DNA of 64,000 bases from Lachnospiraceae bacterium. GTDB taxonomy: Bacteria > Bacillota > Clostridia > Lachnospirales > Lachnospiraceae. Positions 7,037 through 17,612 of this stretch are shown piece by piece. The stretch covers positions 170,942-234,941 of the forward strand of contig JAFLSY010000001.1 in the NCBI GenBank assembly GCA_022510745.1. Direction: 5' to 3'. Below the pieces are notes generated by a model, which saw only the letters and a list, made by a program, of their open reading frames with translations, had not been told where the DNA came from and did no database searches. Numbering within the stretch: position 1 is the first letter of the stretch; every line of letters starts with the position of its first letter. The position numbers and the translations under genes are program-made.

Positions 7037-8827
7037 CTATTCTGCTTTTAAGAAATCATACTGAGACATGTAGAGTCGGTAATATTCCCCCTTCTCTTTT
7101 AGCAGTTCCTCGTGATTTCCTTTTTCTAAAATAGCTCCCCTGTCCACGTACATGATACAATCCGCATTTTTGATGGTGGAGAGGCGGTGGGCAATGATAA
7201 AGGAGGTACGTCCCTCTAAAAGCCGGTTCAAGCCCCGCTGCAGCAGGATTTCGGTTTCTGTGTCGATGCTTGAGGTGGCCTCATCCAGAATCAGGATACG
7301 GGGATTGGCAAGCAGCGCTCTGGCAAAGGAAATAAGCTGGCGCTGACCCGCGGAGAGGCGGCTGCCCCTTTCATTGACTTCTGTCTGGTAGCCGTTTTCC
7401 ATTTGGATGATAAAGTCGTGAGCGCAGACCGTTTTGGCTGCGGTAATGACCTCTTCATCCGTGGCCTCCATGTTTCCGTAACGTATGTTATCCATAATCG
7501 TACCAGCGAAAATAAAGGAATCCTGCATCATGATACCCATCTGAGAACGCAGGGATTTTAAAGTCACCTTAGAGATATCCACACCGTCGATTAAGATGCG
7601 GCCGCTGTCCACGTTGTAGAATCGGCTGATCAGGTTGACGATGGTGGTCTTGCCCGCACCTGTGGGACCTACAATGGCGTAGGTTTCTCCCCGGTGTACG
7701 GTAAAATTGATATTTTCCAGTATTCTGTGTCCTTCCTCATAGCTGAAGGATACATTCTCAAAAATCACTTCACCCGAAATAGGAGGCATTTCTTCCGCAT
7801 CAGGCGCGTCCTTGACCAGAACGGGTTCATCTATGGTTTCAAAAATACGTTCCAGATAGGAGATTGCCGTCAGCAGGGAGTTGTAAAAGCCGGCAAGCGT
7901 GTTGATGGGCTGCCAGAACCGGCTGATATAGGCGGTAAAAGCAATCAGCACACCGGTCGTCAGGGTGGCGGAGGGCGCCAACATCCAGCGGATACCCAGC
8001 ACATAAATAAAGGAAGTAGTCACAATGGAGATGATATCCACACAGGGACCCATGGTAAAGTTGAACTTCACCGCACGCATCCAGGCGGAGCGGTAGCTCT
8101 GGCTCAAACGGTTGAAGATTCCGGTATTTTCCTGTTCCCGCACAAAGGACTGGGTTACCCGGATGCCGTTGATGCTTTCTGCAATGTAGGCATTTAGATT
8201 GGACTGCTTGTTGCTCTGTATCTGCCATGCTCTGCGTTGTCTTCTCTTAATAAAGACAATGACAGTGGCCAAAACAGGCAGACCGCAGAGGCATACCAAA
8301 GTCAGCCGCACATCTTCAATGAACATGAAAATGAGGATAAAAAACAGGTTGCAGAGGTCGGTAAAGGTGTTGATGATACCGTTGCTCAACAGATCACTCA
8401 AGCTGTTGACATAGTTCACCACCCGCACCTGAATCTTGCCATGGGGTCTGTCGTCGTAATAGGAAAAGGGCAGTTCCTGCAGGTGGCAGAAGATGTCGCT
8501 GCGCAGATCGTGGACAATATTTTGGCCTATGACGCTCATGTGCCTGATCTTCATACGCAGAGCCAGCGCCGAATACAGGGCGATCATAAGGGTCAGACCG
8601 CCGTAGAGCCAGAGGGAGTTAACATCCCCGGCAGGGATGACATCGTCCATGATGCGCTGGAAGAAAATGGGTATCAGCATGGTGAGGGCGGAGGCGGAGA
8701 GCATCAATGCAACGACGAACCCCATCTGTTTTTTATAAGGGGTGATGTATCCGGCAAGGCGCTTTAGCTGGCTAATGTCAAAGCTGTCTTCCAAAACCTC
8801 GTCCACGTCGTAACGGTTTCTTGCCAT
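7037..8827 (-). CDS. ABC exporter half-transporter, catalytic-site subunit
   Basis: Half of a heterodimeric type IV ABC exporter, 596 residues: six membrane helices (~30-330), then the nucleotide-binding domain. Walker A GPTGAGKT (387-394), signature LSAGQ (491-495, with Ala where LSGGQ is usual), Walker B LILDE with catalytic Glu516, and H-loop His547 (IIAHRLS). It therefore supplies the intact Walker half of the consensus ATP site. The ATG at 8827 follows AAAGGAGG; an upstream in-frame start at 8896 would overlap the partner gene by 68 bp and is rejected. It is directly downstream of, and coupled to, its partner. The substrate is unknown; BmrCD/LmrCD-type multidrug export is the closest architecture. 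Confidence 0.92.
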   Translation of the reverse strand: MARNRYDVDEVLEDSFDISQLKRLAGYITPYKKQMGFVVALMLSASALTMLIPIFFQRIMDDVIPAGDVNSLWLYGGLTLMIALYSALALRMKIRHMSVIGQNIVHDLRSDIFCHLQELPFSYYDDRPHGKIQVRVVNYVNSLSDLLSNGIINTFTDLCNLFFILIFMFIEDVRLTLVCLCGLPVLATVIVFIKRRQRRAWQIQSNKQSNLNAYIAESINGIRVTQSFVREQENTGIFNRLSQSYRSAWMRAVKFNFTMGPCVDIISIVTTSFIYVLGIRWMLAPSATLTTGVLIAFTAYISRFWQPINTLAGFYNSLLTAISYLERIFETIDEPVLVKDAPDAEEMPPISGEVIFENVSFSYEEGHRILENINFTVHRGETYAIVGPTGAGKTTIVNLISRFYNVDSGRILIDGVDISKVTLKSLRSQMGIMMQDSFIFAGTIMDNIRYGNMEATDEEVITAAKTVCAHDFIIQMENGYQTEVNERGSRLSAGQRQLISFARALLANPRILILDEATSSIDTETEILLQRGLNRLLEGRTSFIIAHRLSTIKNADCIMYVDRGAILEKGNHEELLKEKGEYYRLYMSQYDFLKAE

Positions 8828-8828
8828 A

Positions 8829-10577
8829 CTATCTGCCTCCTTTCTGTGTGATTTCTTCAGGGATTTCCCCATACTGGTTGTGGAAGGCAGTGGCATAATA
8901 GCCGCCGTTTGCCATCAGTTCTTCATGGGTGCCCTGCTCGATGATGTGTCCCCCGTCCATAACAAGGATCAGATCCGCGTCCTTGATGGAGGAGATACGG
9001 TATGCAATGATGAAGATGGTGCAGTCTTTTTCAATAGTCTTAAGCTGTTTCTGTATGTAGCTCTCCGTTTCCATATCCACGGCGGAGGTAGTATCATCCA
9101 GTATCAGAATGGACGGATCCTTTAAAAGGGCACGGGCCAGAGAAATGCGCTGCTTCTGGCCGCCGGAGAGACCTACGCCCCTCTCGCCCACTATGGTATC
9201 GTAACCATCGGGCATAGCCATGATAAAATGATTGGCGTCAGCCATGATAGCCGCTTTTTTTACTTCCTCGAAGGAGCAGTCCGGCCGTCCGTATGCAATA
9301 TTGCCCTCTATGGTGTCGGAAAAGAGGAACACATCCTGCATTGCCATACCGATATTATCCCGCAGATTATATAAATCCATATCTCGTACATCCGTACCGT
9401 CCACTAACACCTGACCGGAAGTGGTATCATAAAAGCGGCAGAGCAGATTCATAATAGTTGACTTGCCAGAGCCGGTGGAGCCGATGATGCCCACAGTCTG
9501 TCCGGGCTTTACTTTGAAATTAATATCCATGACAATGTCCTCATCATCAGCCCGGTAGGAAACATTGCTAAATTCCACTTCTCCCCGCAGCTTTTTGACA
9601 AGGCCTCTATCCGGGGTGCGGACATTCGGTTCCTCGCTGTAGGTAGCATAGATTTTTTCTACCGAGGTGATGAAGTTTCCGATGTCGTTTACCAGCCAGC
9701 CGGCCATACGCAGAGGATTGTTCAACATCCACAGATATCCGTTTACGGTAACAAGTTTTCCTAAGGAAATCTCATTGTGAATGACCATGTAGCCGCCATA
9801 TATCATTAAAATGACATTCAGGGCATAGGCCAACACCTCGAAAATGGGAACAAACCGCATCCAGACTCTCGAGGCCGCAACCTGAGCCGCCCGGTAGGAG
9901 TCGTTTTCTTTATTGAATTTTTCAATCTCGAAATCTTCTTTGGAAAAGGCACGTACCACCCGGTTGCCGCTGACATTCTCCTGCACAAAGGCATTTAAGG
10001 AGGAGAAACAGTTGCGGTTTCTCTGGAAGGCAGGCTTTACCTCTTTTGCCTGCCGGAAAGTGGTAAAGGCCGTAAAGGGAAGCACTACCAGCATACAGAG
10101 GGCCAATTTGACATTCACGGTAAAGACCATGGTGAGAGCGAAGATGAAGATCAGTACATTTTCGCAGGTGAAATAGATGACAAAGGCCACAAAGTGGCGG
10201 ATGGCATCCATATCTCCGGTCTGACGGCTCATCAGATCGCCGGTACGCTTTTTATTGTAGAAGTTAAAGTCCTCCTGCAAAAGTTTGCGGTAAACCTTGT
10301 CACGCATATCGTAGAGAATACCCTGGGAAGCTGTTTCAAAAACAAATTGGTAGAAAAAGCGCATGATCCCGCGCACCACGATGACAGCCAGCATGCAGCC
10401 TATGGCAGGAAGCAGAATATCGTAGTTGCCGCCCCGTATGACATCGTCCACAATAATGCCGGAAATATAGGGATTGACAATATTTAAGACGGTGATAAGA
10501 ACGGTGAGGAAAAGACCTAAGATGATCATTTTACGGTATTTCTTCATAAATGAGAAAAACCATTTCATTGGTGTCAT
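8829..10577 (-). CDS. ABC exporter half-transporter, degenerate-site subunit
   Basis: Partner of the downstream half-transporter, 582 residues with six membrane helices and an NBD. Walker A GSTGSGKST (366-374) and LSGGQ (470-474) are intact. The catalytic Glu after Walker B is Asp (LILDD, D495) and the H-loop His is Tyr (IIAYRIS, Y526). These are the hallmarks of the degenerate site in asymmetric exporters such as TM287/288 and LmrCD. The start at 10577 is chosen because GGAGG lies 8 bp ahead; the 10607 start has no ribosome site. The stop is 1 bp before the partner's start, so the pair is translationally coupled. Confidence 0.92.
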   Translation of the reverse strand: MTPMKWFFSFMKKYRKMIILGLFLTVLITVLNIVNPYISGIIVDDVIRGGNYDILLPAIGCMLAVIVVRGIMRFFYQFVFETASQGILYDMRDKVYRKLLQEDFNFYNKKRTGDLMSRQTGDMDAIRHFVAFVIYFTCENVLIFIFALTMVFTVNVKLALCMLVVLPFTAFTTFRQAKEVKPAFQRNRNCFSSLNAFVQENVSGNRVVRAFSKEDFEIEKFNKENDSYRAAQVAASRVWMRFVPIFEVLAYALNVILMIYGGYMVIHNEISLGKLVTVNGYLWMLNNPLRMAGWLVNDIGNFITSVEKIYATYSEEPNVRTPDRGLVKKLRGEVEFSNVSYRADDEDIVMDINFKVKPGQTVGIIGSTGSGKSTIMNLLCRFYDTTSGQVLVDGTDVRDMDLYNLRDNIGMAMQDVFLFSDTIEGNIAYGRPDCSFEEVKKAAIMADANHFIMAMPDGYDTIVGERGVGLSGGQKQRISLARALLKDPSILILDDTTSAVDMETESYIQKQLKTIEKDCTIFIIAYRISSIKDADLILVMDGGHIIEQGTHEELMANGGYYATAFHNQYGEIPEEITQKGGR

Positions 10578-10793
10578 GGATGAATCCTCCGATAAACTTT
10601 CTTGCATAATATTATATCAAAGAAAATAGGAAAGGAAATGAACTATCTTGCGCCGCTCATGCACTTTTTTGCACTGTATATATGGAAAATAAATTGCAGA
10701 TGTGGTATGATGATAAAAGCAGCGATCCTGCGGTAGAATAAAATGAGAATCAGGCATGTCCGAGGACAGAGTCATATCGGGGAGGGAGAGAAA

Positions 10794-11489
10794 ATGGCCA
10801 GATACATAAACAATATATTATTGAATAAGCCTGCGGATTTTGTGGCTTTTATGATGAATGACTATCTGCAGAAGAACGGATTTTCCATGGCGGATTATAA
10901 GGGAACGCCTGCTTATCGCGCAGGGGATCCGATGTTGGAAGGGTACAAATATATCATTTGGGGTTATGATGGCAGCATGCTGCATGTGGAAGCTTGGTTG
11001 AGAGGTCCTTTCGGAGGTGAGATGGATATGACCGGCTTTGTCGCAGCTTTACAGAAAAAGCCGTTCAAGGAGAGTTTAGAGCAGCTCTTTTACCTCATGA
11101 ACCAGCCCTTGCCAAATGAACAGTACGGAGCGGCAGCTTACGGGCAGCAGGCAGGGACATCCTATAATCAGCCGGCAGGTGCGCCCGGAGCGGCACCATA
11201 TGTCCAGCCCGGCTCCTATCCGGCAAGCGCGCCTATACCGGTACAGACGGTAGACAATTCCGGACCGGCCATTTGGGCGCTGGTATTCGGTGTGTTGGCT
11301 GTGATCACAGGCTTTTTCATTCCACTTTTGGGCATTCTCTTTGGTGTGCTGGGTGTAAACAGGGCGAGACTCAGTATCGGATCTTCCAAGGGCGGTATGG
11401 CAAAAATAGGACAGGTACTGAGCATTGTCGGTGTTGCTATAGCCTTTGGCATGTGGGTGATGAATATTATACTGATAGCTATCCATTGA
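10794..11489 (+). CDS. Two-helix membrane protein with DUF4190-like C-terminus
   Basis: A 231-residue protein. A soluble N-terminal domain (~1-105; W, F and Y rich) is followed by a Q/P/G/A/Y-rich linker (~108-155) and two membrane helices (WALVFGVLAVITGFFIPLLG and a final one ending the protein) separated by a short Gly/Ser/Lys loop, as in DUF4190 membrane modules. The ATG at 10794 is preceded by GGGAGGGAGAG; an upstream in-frame ATG at 10743 lacks a site. Function unknown. The linker resembles that of the protein at 13901-14545. Confidence 0.8.
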   Translation: MARYINNILLNKPADFVAFMMNDYLQKNGFSMADYKGTPAYRAGDPMLEGYKYIIWGYDGSMLHVEAWLRGPFGGEMDMTGFVAALQKKPFKESLEQLFYLMNQPLPNEQYGAAAYGQQAGTSYNQPAGAPGAAPYVQPGSYPASAPIPVQTVDNSGPAIWALVFGVLAVITGFFIPLLGILFGVLGVNRARLSIGSSKGGMAKIGQVLSIVGVAIAFGMWVMNIILIAIH

Positions 11490-11548
11490 CAGCTGTCCTA
11501 GGGGGAGACAGAAGTAAATATACCGAAACGGCGGTATGAAAGGACTAC

Positions 11549-12400
11549 ATGAAAGATATAATGACAGACATTTTTAAGGAAGAGTTCAATCCGGCGTTTC
11601 TCTTTACCTGGAAAGGAAGACGGACGAAGGATGAGAGCGCCTATCATTCCCATGACCATCTGGAAGTTGCCTTCATTCTGTCGGGCTGCGGCAGGTATCG
11701 GATAGGCGGAACCTTCTATGATGTGGAAGAGGGGGATCTGCTGATACTCAATCCCCATATTTCCCATCAAGGGCTGGTGAAGGACGCCGAGAATCCGGCT
11801 ACGGAGTTCTTTGTAGGAGCGGCGGAACTGAAGCTGCAGGGATTTGAGAAAAACACCCTGCCGACACCAAAAGAGGGACCGATCCTTCACACGCAGGGAG
11901 AACTGCGGCAGAAGCTGTTTCGCCTCTGTGCTTCCATGGAAGCGGAAAAATCCGTAGGATGGGAAGGCCGCTATTTTATGATGAAGGCGTACATGATGCA
12001 GCTGCTTTTATTGGTGCTCAAGACGCAGATGGAGCCGGTAGAGATTACGGAAGGCCGCTCTTTTGAATCGGTTAATAAGAAATATGTGGTGGAGCAGATT
12101 CTGGACTATTTTGAAGACCACTATGCGGAAAAGATTTCTTTAGACCGGATTGCGGACAATATGTATTTAAGTCCTTTCTATATATCCAGAATTTTTAAAA
12201 GCGAGGTAGGGGATACGCCCATCAGACATCTGATCAATATTCGTCTTGAAAAGGCAATGGAACTGCTTCAGACCGGTTTTTCCGGCAGTATTCAGGAGGT
12301 GGCGGCGCAGGTAGGGTATGAAGATGCCTATCATTTTAGTAAATTATTTAAAAAGCGGTACGGATATCCTCCGTCTCAGGTAAACAAAAGAAAAACATAA
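11549..12400 (+). CDS. AraC family transcriptional regulator
   Basis: A 283-residue regulator. The N-terminal cupin sensor domain (~10-100) has YHSHDHLEVAFILSGCGRY, a typical ligand-binding beta-barrel. The C-terminal AraC DNA-binding domain (~180-283) has two helix-turn-helix motifs (LDRIADNMYLSPFYISRIFK and IQEVAAQVGYEDAYHFSKLF) and ends in the family pattern FKKRYGYPPSQ. The ATG at 11549 follows AAAGGA; an ATG four codons later is an alternative. Such proteins usually control carbohydrate genes; no obvious target is adjacent. Confidence 0.92.
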   Translation: MKDIMTDIFKEEFNPAFLFTWKGRRTKDESAYHSHDHLEVAFILSGCGRYRIGGTFYDVEEGDLLILNPHISHQGLVKDAENPATEFFVGAAELKLQGFEKNTLPTPKEGPILHTQGELRQKLFRLCASMEAEKSVGWEGRYFMMKAYMMQLLLLVLKTQMEPVEITEGRSFESVNKKYVVEQILDYFEDHYAEKISLDRIADNMYLSPFYISRIFKSEVGDTPIRHLINIRLEKAMELLQTGFSGSIQEVAAQVGYEDAYHFSKLFKKRYGYPPSQVNKRKT

Positions 12401-12407
12401 AAAAAGG

Positions 12408-12435
12408 TTGCAATGCATGCAGAATTTGCTACAAT
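12408..12435 (+). promoter_or_regulatory. Sigma-A promoter of the C39-like gene
   Basis: TTGCAA (12408-12413), 16-bp spacer, TACAAT (12430-12435), placed 37 bp before the ATG at 12473. Confidence 0.7.
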
Positions 12436-12472
12436 TTAAAAAAGGTATATTTTTATCGGGGAGGTTAAAACT

Positions 12473-13144
12473 ATGAGGTATTTTTTCAATGCAAAGATTG
12501 AAAAGCAGGATAAGGGATACGTGGTGCAGATTCCGTTCAACATTTGGGAGGTCTGCAAACAGAGAGAAGTGATCAAAGCCGACATGGTCTTGGACAATAA
12601 GATCATTGATTGCGAGCTGTTACCTAAAGAAAAAGGAAACTATGAGATTCATCTGGAGGAAGAAGATGTTGCTCAGGTGGATACTTCCAAAACCCATCAG
12701 GTTCTGCTGCATGTGAACGGCAGTCTGATCAAAATGGACCAGAACAGTCCTTACAGCTTTGAGAATCCAATCCGTAAGATTGACAATGTGGAAGTGATCA
12801 TTCAGCCCGAGGACGGTCTTTGCGGACAGACCTGTGTGGCGATGTTGGCAGGTGTTACCATTGCGGATGTTATCAGAGTGATGGACTGCAGGGAATGGCA
12901 GGGAACCATGGGCCGCGTGATCTCCGCACTAAACTACTACGGTATTGACCATACGGATATCATTACTTATACGGAGGGTGCGGACTGCGTGCTTCCGAAA
13001 TGTTGTATCATGATGGAAAAAATGGGACGTTACTGCCATTATCTGGTAGGCTATGACGGCAAATTCTACGACCCCAATCTGGGCGTTATTGATGAATATG
13101 ATATGAGCAAGCTTTTAGGCTATCTGGAAATCAAGTGCGACTGA
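12473..13144 (+). CDS. DUF1905-like domain fused to C39-like cysteine peptidase domain
   Basis: A cytoplasmic protein of 223 residues without signal peptide. Residues 1-~85 (FNAKIEKQDKGYVVQIPFNI, then YEIHLEEEDVAQV) look like a DUF1905-type small beta-barrel. Residues ~105-223 look papain-like/C39-like: Cys117 in GLCGQT, His189 in RYCHYLVGYD and Asp200 in FYDPN would form a Cys-His-Asp triad. GGGGAGG lies before the ATG. The combination is unusual. Domain calls are from motif recognition only and moderately certain; substrate unknown. Confidence 0.75.
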   Translation: MRYFFNAKIEKQDKGYVVQIPFNIWEVCKQREVIKADMVLDNKIIDCELLPKEKGNYEIHLEEEDVAQVDTSKTHQVLLHVNGSLIKMDQNSPYSFENPIRKIDNVEVIIQPEDGLCGQTCVAMLAGVTIADVIRVMDCREWQGTMGRVISALNYYGIDHTDIITYTEGADCVLPKCCIMMEKMGRYCHYLVGYDGKFYDPNLGVIDEYDMSKLLGYLEIKCD

Positions 13145-13168
13145 CATATTGCGGGAGGACAGTAAAAC

Positions 13169-13789
13169 ATGAAAGTATTGCTGATTAACGGCAGCCCTCA
13201 CGAAAAGGGATGTACTTACAGGGCACTGGAAGAAGTGGCAAAAGTGCTGAATGAAAATCAGATAGAAGCGGAAATCTTTTGGATCGGTACCAAGCCTTTA
13301 GCAGGTTGTTTGAGCTGTATGGGCTGCAGAAGTAAGGGCAGCTGCGTCTTAGAAGATAAGGTCAATGAGGCGGCAGCAAAGATGGAAGAGTCGGATGGCA
13401 TCATAGTGGGCTCTCCCGTACATTATGCGGCGGCCAGCGGACAGGTAACTTCCTTCTTAGACAGACTTTTCTACAGCAGCGGCAAAAAGCTGGCTTACAA
13501 ACCCGGTGCCGCGGTAGTTTCCTGCAGGAGAGGCGGTGCTTCGGCGGCATTTGACCAGTTGAATAAGTATTTTACGATCAACAATATGCCCATTGTAAGT
13601 TCTCAGTATTGGAATCAGGTGCATGGCAATACGCCCGATGAGGTAAGTAAGGACGAAGAGGGGCTGCAGACCATGCGGACTTTGGGCAGGAATATGGCCT
13701 GGCTGCTTCGCTCTCTTGAAGCAGGGCGCAAAGCAGGTGTGAGTGTTCCGGAAGCCGAGCAGAAGATCAGTACGAATTTTATCAGATGA
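13169..13789 (+). CDS. NAD(P)H-dependent FMN reductase family flavoprotein
   Basis: A 206-residue flavodoxin-fold protein. It starts with the phosphate-binding loop INGSPHEKGCTYRAL, has a Cys cluster GCLSCMGCRSKGSC (residues ~46-59) typical of the iron-sulfur flavoprotein/NADPH-dependent FMN reductase group, and the FMN-contacting loop GSPVHYAAASGQ. The usual chain continues to FLDRLFYSSG. The ribosome site is GGGAGGA. It follows the C39-like gene by 24 bp, so co-transcription is likely. Electron donor and acceptor unknown. Confidence 0.88.
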   Translation: MKVLLINGSPHEKGCTYRALEEVAKVLNENQIEAEIFWIGTKPLAGCLSCMGCRSKGSCVLEDKVNEAAAKMEESDGIIVGSPVHYAAASGQVTSFLDRLFYSSGKKLAYKPGAAVVSCRRGGASAAFDQLNKYFTINNMPIVSSQYWNQVHGNTPDEVSKDEEGLQTMRTLGRNMAWLLRSLEAGRKAGVSVPEAEQKISTNFIR

Positions 13790-13822
13790 TCCTGATAATA
13801 GATATATTACATAAGAATATAG

Positions 13823-13858
13823 TCAAAAGGTACTGTGAACGCGGTGCCTTTTGATTTT
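13823..13858 (+). terminator. Rho-independent terminator
   Basis: TCAAAAGGTAC / GTGCCTTTTGA stem, then ATTTTG, downstream of the flavoprotein gene. Confidence 0.75.
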
Positions 13859-13900
13859 GTAACCGCGGAAAAAGTGCGGTACAGGAAAGGTAGGTAGAAA

Positions 13901-14545
13901 ATGGATAACAACAAAAACATGGAAAATCAGAACAATCAGTATACTTCGGGTACGCAGTATGGACAGACCGGCCAGTTTAATCAGAATGATCCTTATGCGC
14001 AGAATACGCAGTATACCCAGAATGCACAGTATCCCTATGGCAGTCCGTATGCGCAGAATCCAGTGAACGGCCAGTATGCTTCGGGAAGCCAGTATGGAGG
14101 AACGCCTGTTATTGAAAGTGACAGAAGGGGATTGGGAATTTTAGGTGCCGCTTTAGGCGCTCTGGCAGGCGGTGTGATCTGGACGATTATCGGTTGTCTG
14201 GGTTTTGTTTCCGGGTGGATTGCTGCACTGATTTTCTTTTTGGCCCGCTGGGGTTATAAACTGCTCAGCAAAAAACAGGATACTTTCGGTAATGTGATCA
14301 GCGTGGTATTTGGATTGATCGTAATCTTTCCCGCTACTTGGGCTGCCTATGCTTTTTCCGTTTGGAAAGCGTTGAACGAGGGCATTGTTGGTCATTTTTC
14401 CTATATGGAAGTGGTGTTTGATCTGGGAATGTACATGGACCGTTACGATCTTTGGGGTGATTTAGGAGCGAATCTGGCTATGGGCTATGGATTCACGATT
14501 CTCATTGCAGTTTGCTACCTGATCGGCAACAGACGGTACAAATAG
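13901..14545 (+). CDS. Membrane protein with Q/N/Y-rich N-terminal tail
   Basis: A 214-residue protein. Residues 1-~70 are low complexity, built on repeats of Q-Y, N-x-Q-Y and Y-A-Q-N; this is followed by three or four membrane helices (LGAALGALAGGVIWTIIGCL, GWIAALIFFLARWGY, NVISVVFGLIVIFPATWAAY, and one at the end). The tail lacks charged residues and is probably disordered and cytoplasmic. The ATG at 13901 follows AGGTAGG. Function unknown. Confidence 0.8.
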   Translation: MDNNKNMENQNNQYTSGTQYGQTGQFNQNDPYAQNTQYTQNAQYPYGSPYAQNPVNGQYASGSQYGGTPVIESDRRGLGILGAALGALAGGVIWTIIGCLGFVSGWIAALIFFLARWGYKLLSKKQDTFGNVISVVFGLIVIFPATWAAYAFSVWKALNEGIVGHFSYMEVVFDLGMYMDRYDLWGDLGANLAMGYGFTILIAVCYLIGNRRYK

Positions 14546-14667
14546 AAAAAGAGAATCTAAAATAATTATAAAATCCCAACAATTGGGCAAAGATGAGAAA
14601 ATAAGAGAAATAATTAGAAAACAAGAGCAAATGAGAGAAAAGATGAAATATTCATCATTGCATCCGT

Positions 14668-14696
14668 TTGCAAAGCCCTGCATATAAAACTAATAT
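14668..14696 (+). promoter_or_regulatory. Sigma-A promoter of groESL
   Basis: TTGCAA (14668-14673), 17-bp spacer, TAATAT (14691-14696), ending 12 bp before the CIRCE element, so the predicted start overlaps the operator. Confidence 0.75.
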
Positions 14697-14708
14697 ATGC
14701 TTTAGAAA

Positions 14709-14735
14709 TTAGCACTCAACGTAAATGAGTGCTAA
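14709..14735 (+). promoter_or_regulatory. CIRCE operator (HrcA site)
   Basis: TTAGCACTC, 9 bp, GAGTGCTAA: an exact match to the CIRCE consensus. HrcA binds it and represses class I heat-shock genes. It lies between the promoter and groES. Confidence 0.98.
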
Positions 14736-14773
14736 CAACAATAAAGAGATACTTATTAAGGAGGCATTATTTT

Positions 14774-15061
14774 ATGAAGTTAGTACCATTGGGCGACAGA
14801 GTCGTATTAAAACAGTTAGTAGCCGAGGAAACCACCAAATCCGGTATTGTGCTCCCCGGTCAGAATAAAGAGAAGCCCCAGCAGGCAGAAGTGATTGCAG
14901 TAGGCCCCGGCGGTGTAGTGGATGGCAAGGAAATTAAGATGGAAGTCAAAGCAGGCGACCAGGTTATCTATTCCAAATACGCCGGAACTGAGGTAAAGAT
15001 AGAAGAGGAAGAGTATATCATTGTAAAACAGAATGATATTCTCGCAATTATAAATAACTAA
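14774..15061 (+). CDS. groES: Co-chaperonin GroES
   Basis: The 95-residue lid of the GroEL folding chamber in the cytoplasm. Begins [15 protein letters not shown], with the mobile loop around [16 protein letters not shown] that docks to GroEL and the usual [30 protein letters not shown] end. The ATG at 14774 follows TAAGGAGGC; an upstream in-frame TTG/ATG region overlaps CIRCE and is rejected. Operon with groEL, 57 bp apart, under HrcA control. Confidence 0.98.
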   Translation: MKLVPLGDRVVLKQLVAEETTKSGIVLPGQNKEKPQQAEVIAVGPGGVVDGKEIKMEVKAGDQVIYSKYAGTEVKIEEEEYIIVKQNDILAIINN

Positions 15062-15097
15062 GAAATGCAGAGCGTTTCTTGACACATTCATTAATAA

Positions 15098-16741
<1,644 letters not shown>

Positions 16742-16783
16742 TTAAGCCGGCACTAATTGAAAAAATAGCATGAAATAAGCGGG

Positions 16784-16825
16784 AACAACTGGTTATAGTC
16801 GAAAGCTATGATCAGTTGTTTTTAT
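16784..16825 (+). terminator. Terminator of groESL
   Basis: AACAACTG...ATAG / CTAT...CAGTTGTTTTT stem with T-run, 43 bp after groEL. Confidence 0.8.
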
Positions 16826-16912
16826 GTTAGGGAGGTATATGGTTGTATAATATGATAATCCCGCAATAAAGACGGTCGGTCTCCATATTAAAACTGTCGG
16901 CCGGATTTATTG

Positions 16913-16942
16913 TTTACAGCCGGATATGCAATGTGCTATAAT
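16913..16942 (+). promoter_or_regulatory. Candidate promoter of the HD-protein operon
   Basis: TTTACA (16913-16918), 18-bp spacer, TATAAT (16937-16942), 64 bp ahead of the HD gene. Confidence 0.6.
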
Positions 16943-17006
16943 CCGATTGAATAAGTGGGAATTATAAATGCCTGCGATATTACAGAAAATACAGTTATAG
17001 AAAGGT

Positions 17007-17606
17007 ATGGTTACTCATATGAGAGAGTACATAGCGAGGGACGAGGCTTTTGCTCTGTTAAAAAAATATAATAAGGAAGCATTTCATATTCAGCACGGAC
17101 TCACGGTGGAGGGCGTGTTAAAATGGTTTGCAGGGGAGTTAGGATATGGTGAGGACGCAGAGTTCTGGGGAATTGTAGGACTGCTGCACGATATCGATTT
17201 TGAGCATTATCCCGAGCAGCACTGTATCAAAGCGCCTGAACTTCTGCGGGAGGCAGGTGTGGGTGAGGATATCATCCACGGGGTCTGCAGCCATGGTTAT
17301 GGACTGACGGTGGATGTTGCTCCGGAGCATGAGATGGAGAAGGTGTTGTACGCGGTGGACGAACTGACCGGTCTGATCGGGGCAGCAGCCAGAATCCGTC
17401 CTTCCGGAAGCGTACAGGATATGGAATTAAAATCATTGAAGAAGAAATACAAAACCCCTGCTTTTGCAGCGGGCTGCTCCAGGGAGGTCATCGAAAAAGG
17501 TGCGGATATGCTGGGCATGGAGCTGGATGAGCTGCTTACGAAGACTATTCTGGCCATGCGCTCCTGCGAGCAGGAAATCCGGGAAGCCATGGAGAAAGAG
17601 GGATAA
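17007..17606 (+). CDS. HD-domain hydrolase
   Basis: A 199-residue protein with a metal-dependent HD phosphohydrolase-like domain: His in FHIQHGLTVE, the HD pair in GLLHDIDFEHYPEQH, a later His in CSHGYG and Asp in AVDELTGLI, in the order expected for the fold. Substrate unknown. Two starts are possible: 17007 has AAAGG only 1 bp ahead, while the ATG at 17019 has it 13 bp ahead and fits homologue lengths slightly better. It overlaps no gene and is followed 6 bp later by tcdA, so the two are likely co-transcribed. Confidence 0.85.
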   Translation: MVTHMREYIARDEAFALLKKYNKEAFHIQHGLTVEGVLKWFAGELGYGEDAEFWGIVGLLHDIDFEHYPEQHCIKAPELLREAGVGEDIIHGVCSHGYGLTVDVAPEHEMEKVLYAVDELTGLIGAAARIRPSGSVQDMELKSLKKKYKTPAFAAGCSREVIEKGADMLGMELDELLTKTILAMRSCEQEIREAMEKEG

Positions 17607-17612
17607 AAACCG

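Noticed and set aside
8828..8896. N-terminal extension of the downstream ABC subunit
   Set aside because: It would overlap the partner gene by 68 bp; a good ribosome site and ATG are at 8827.
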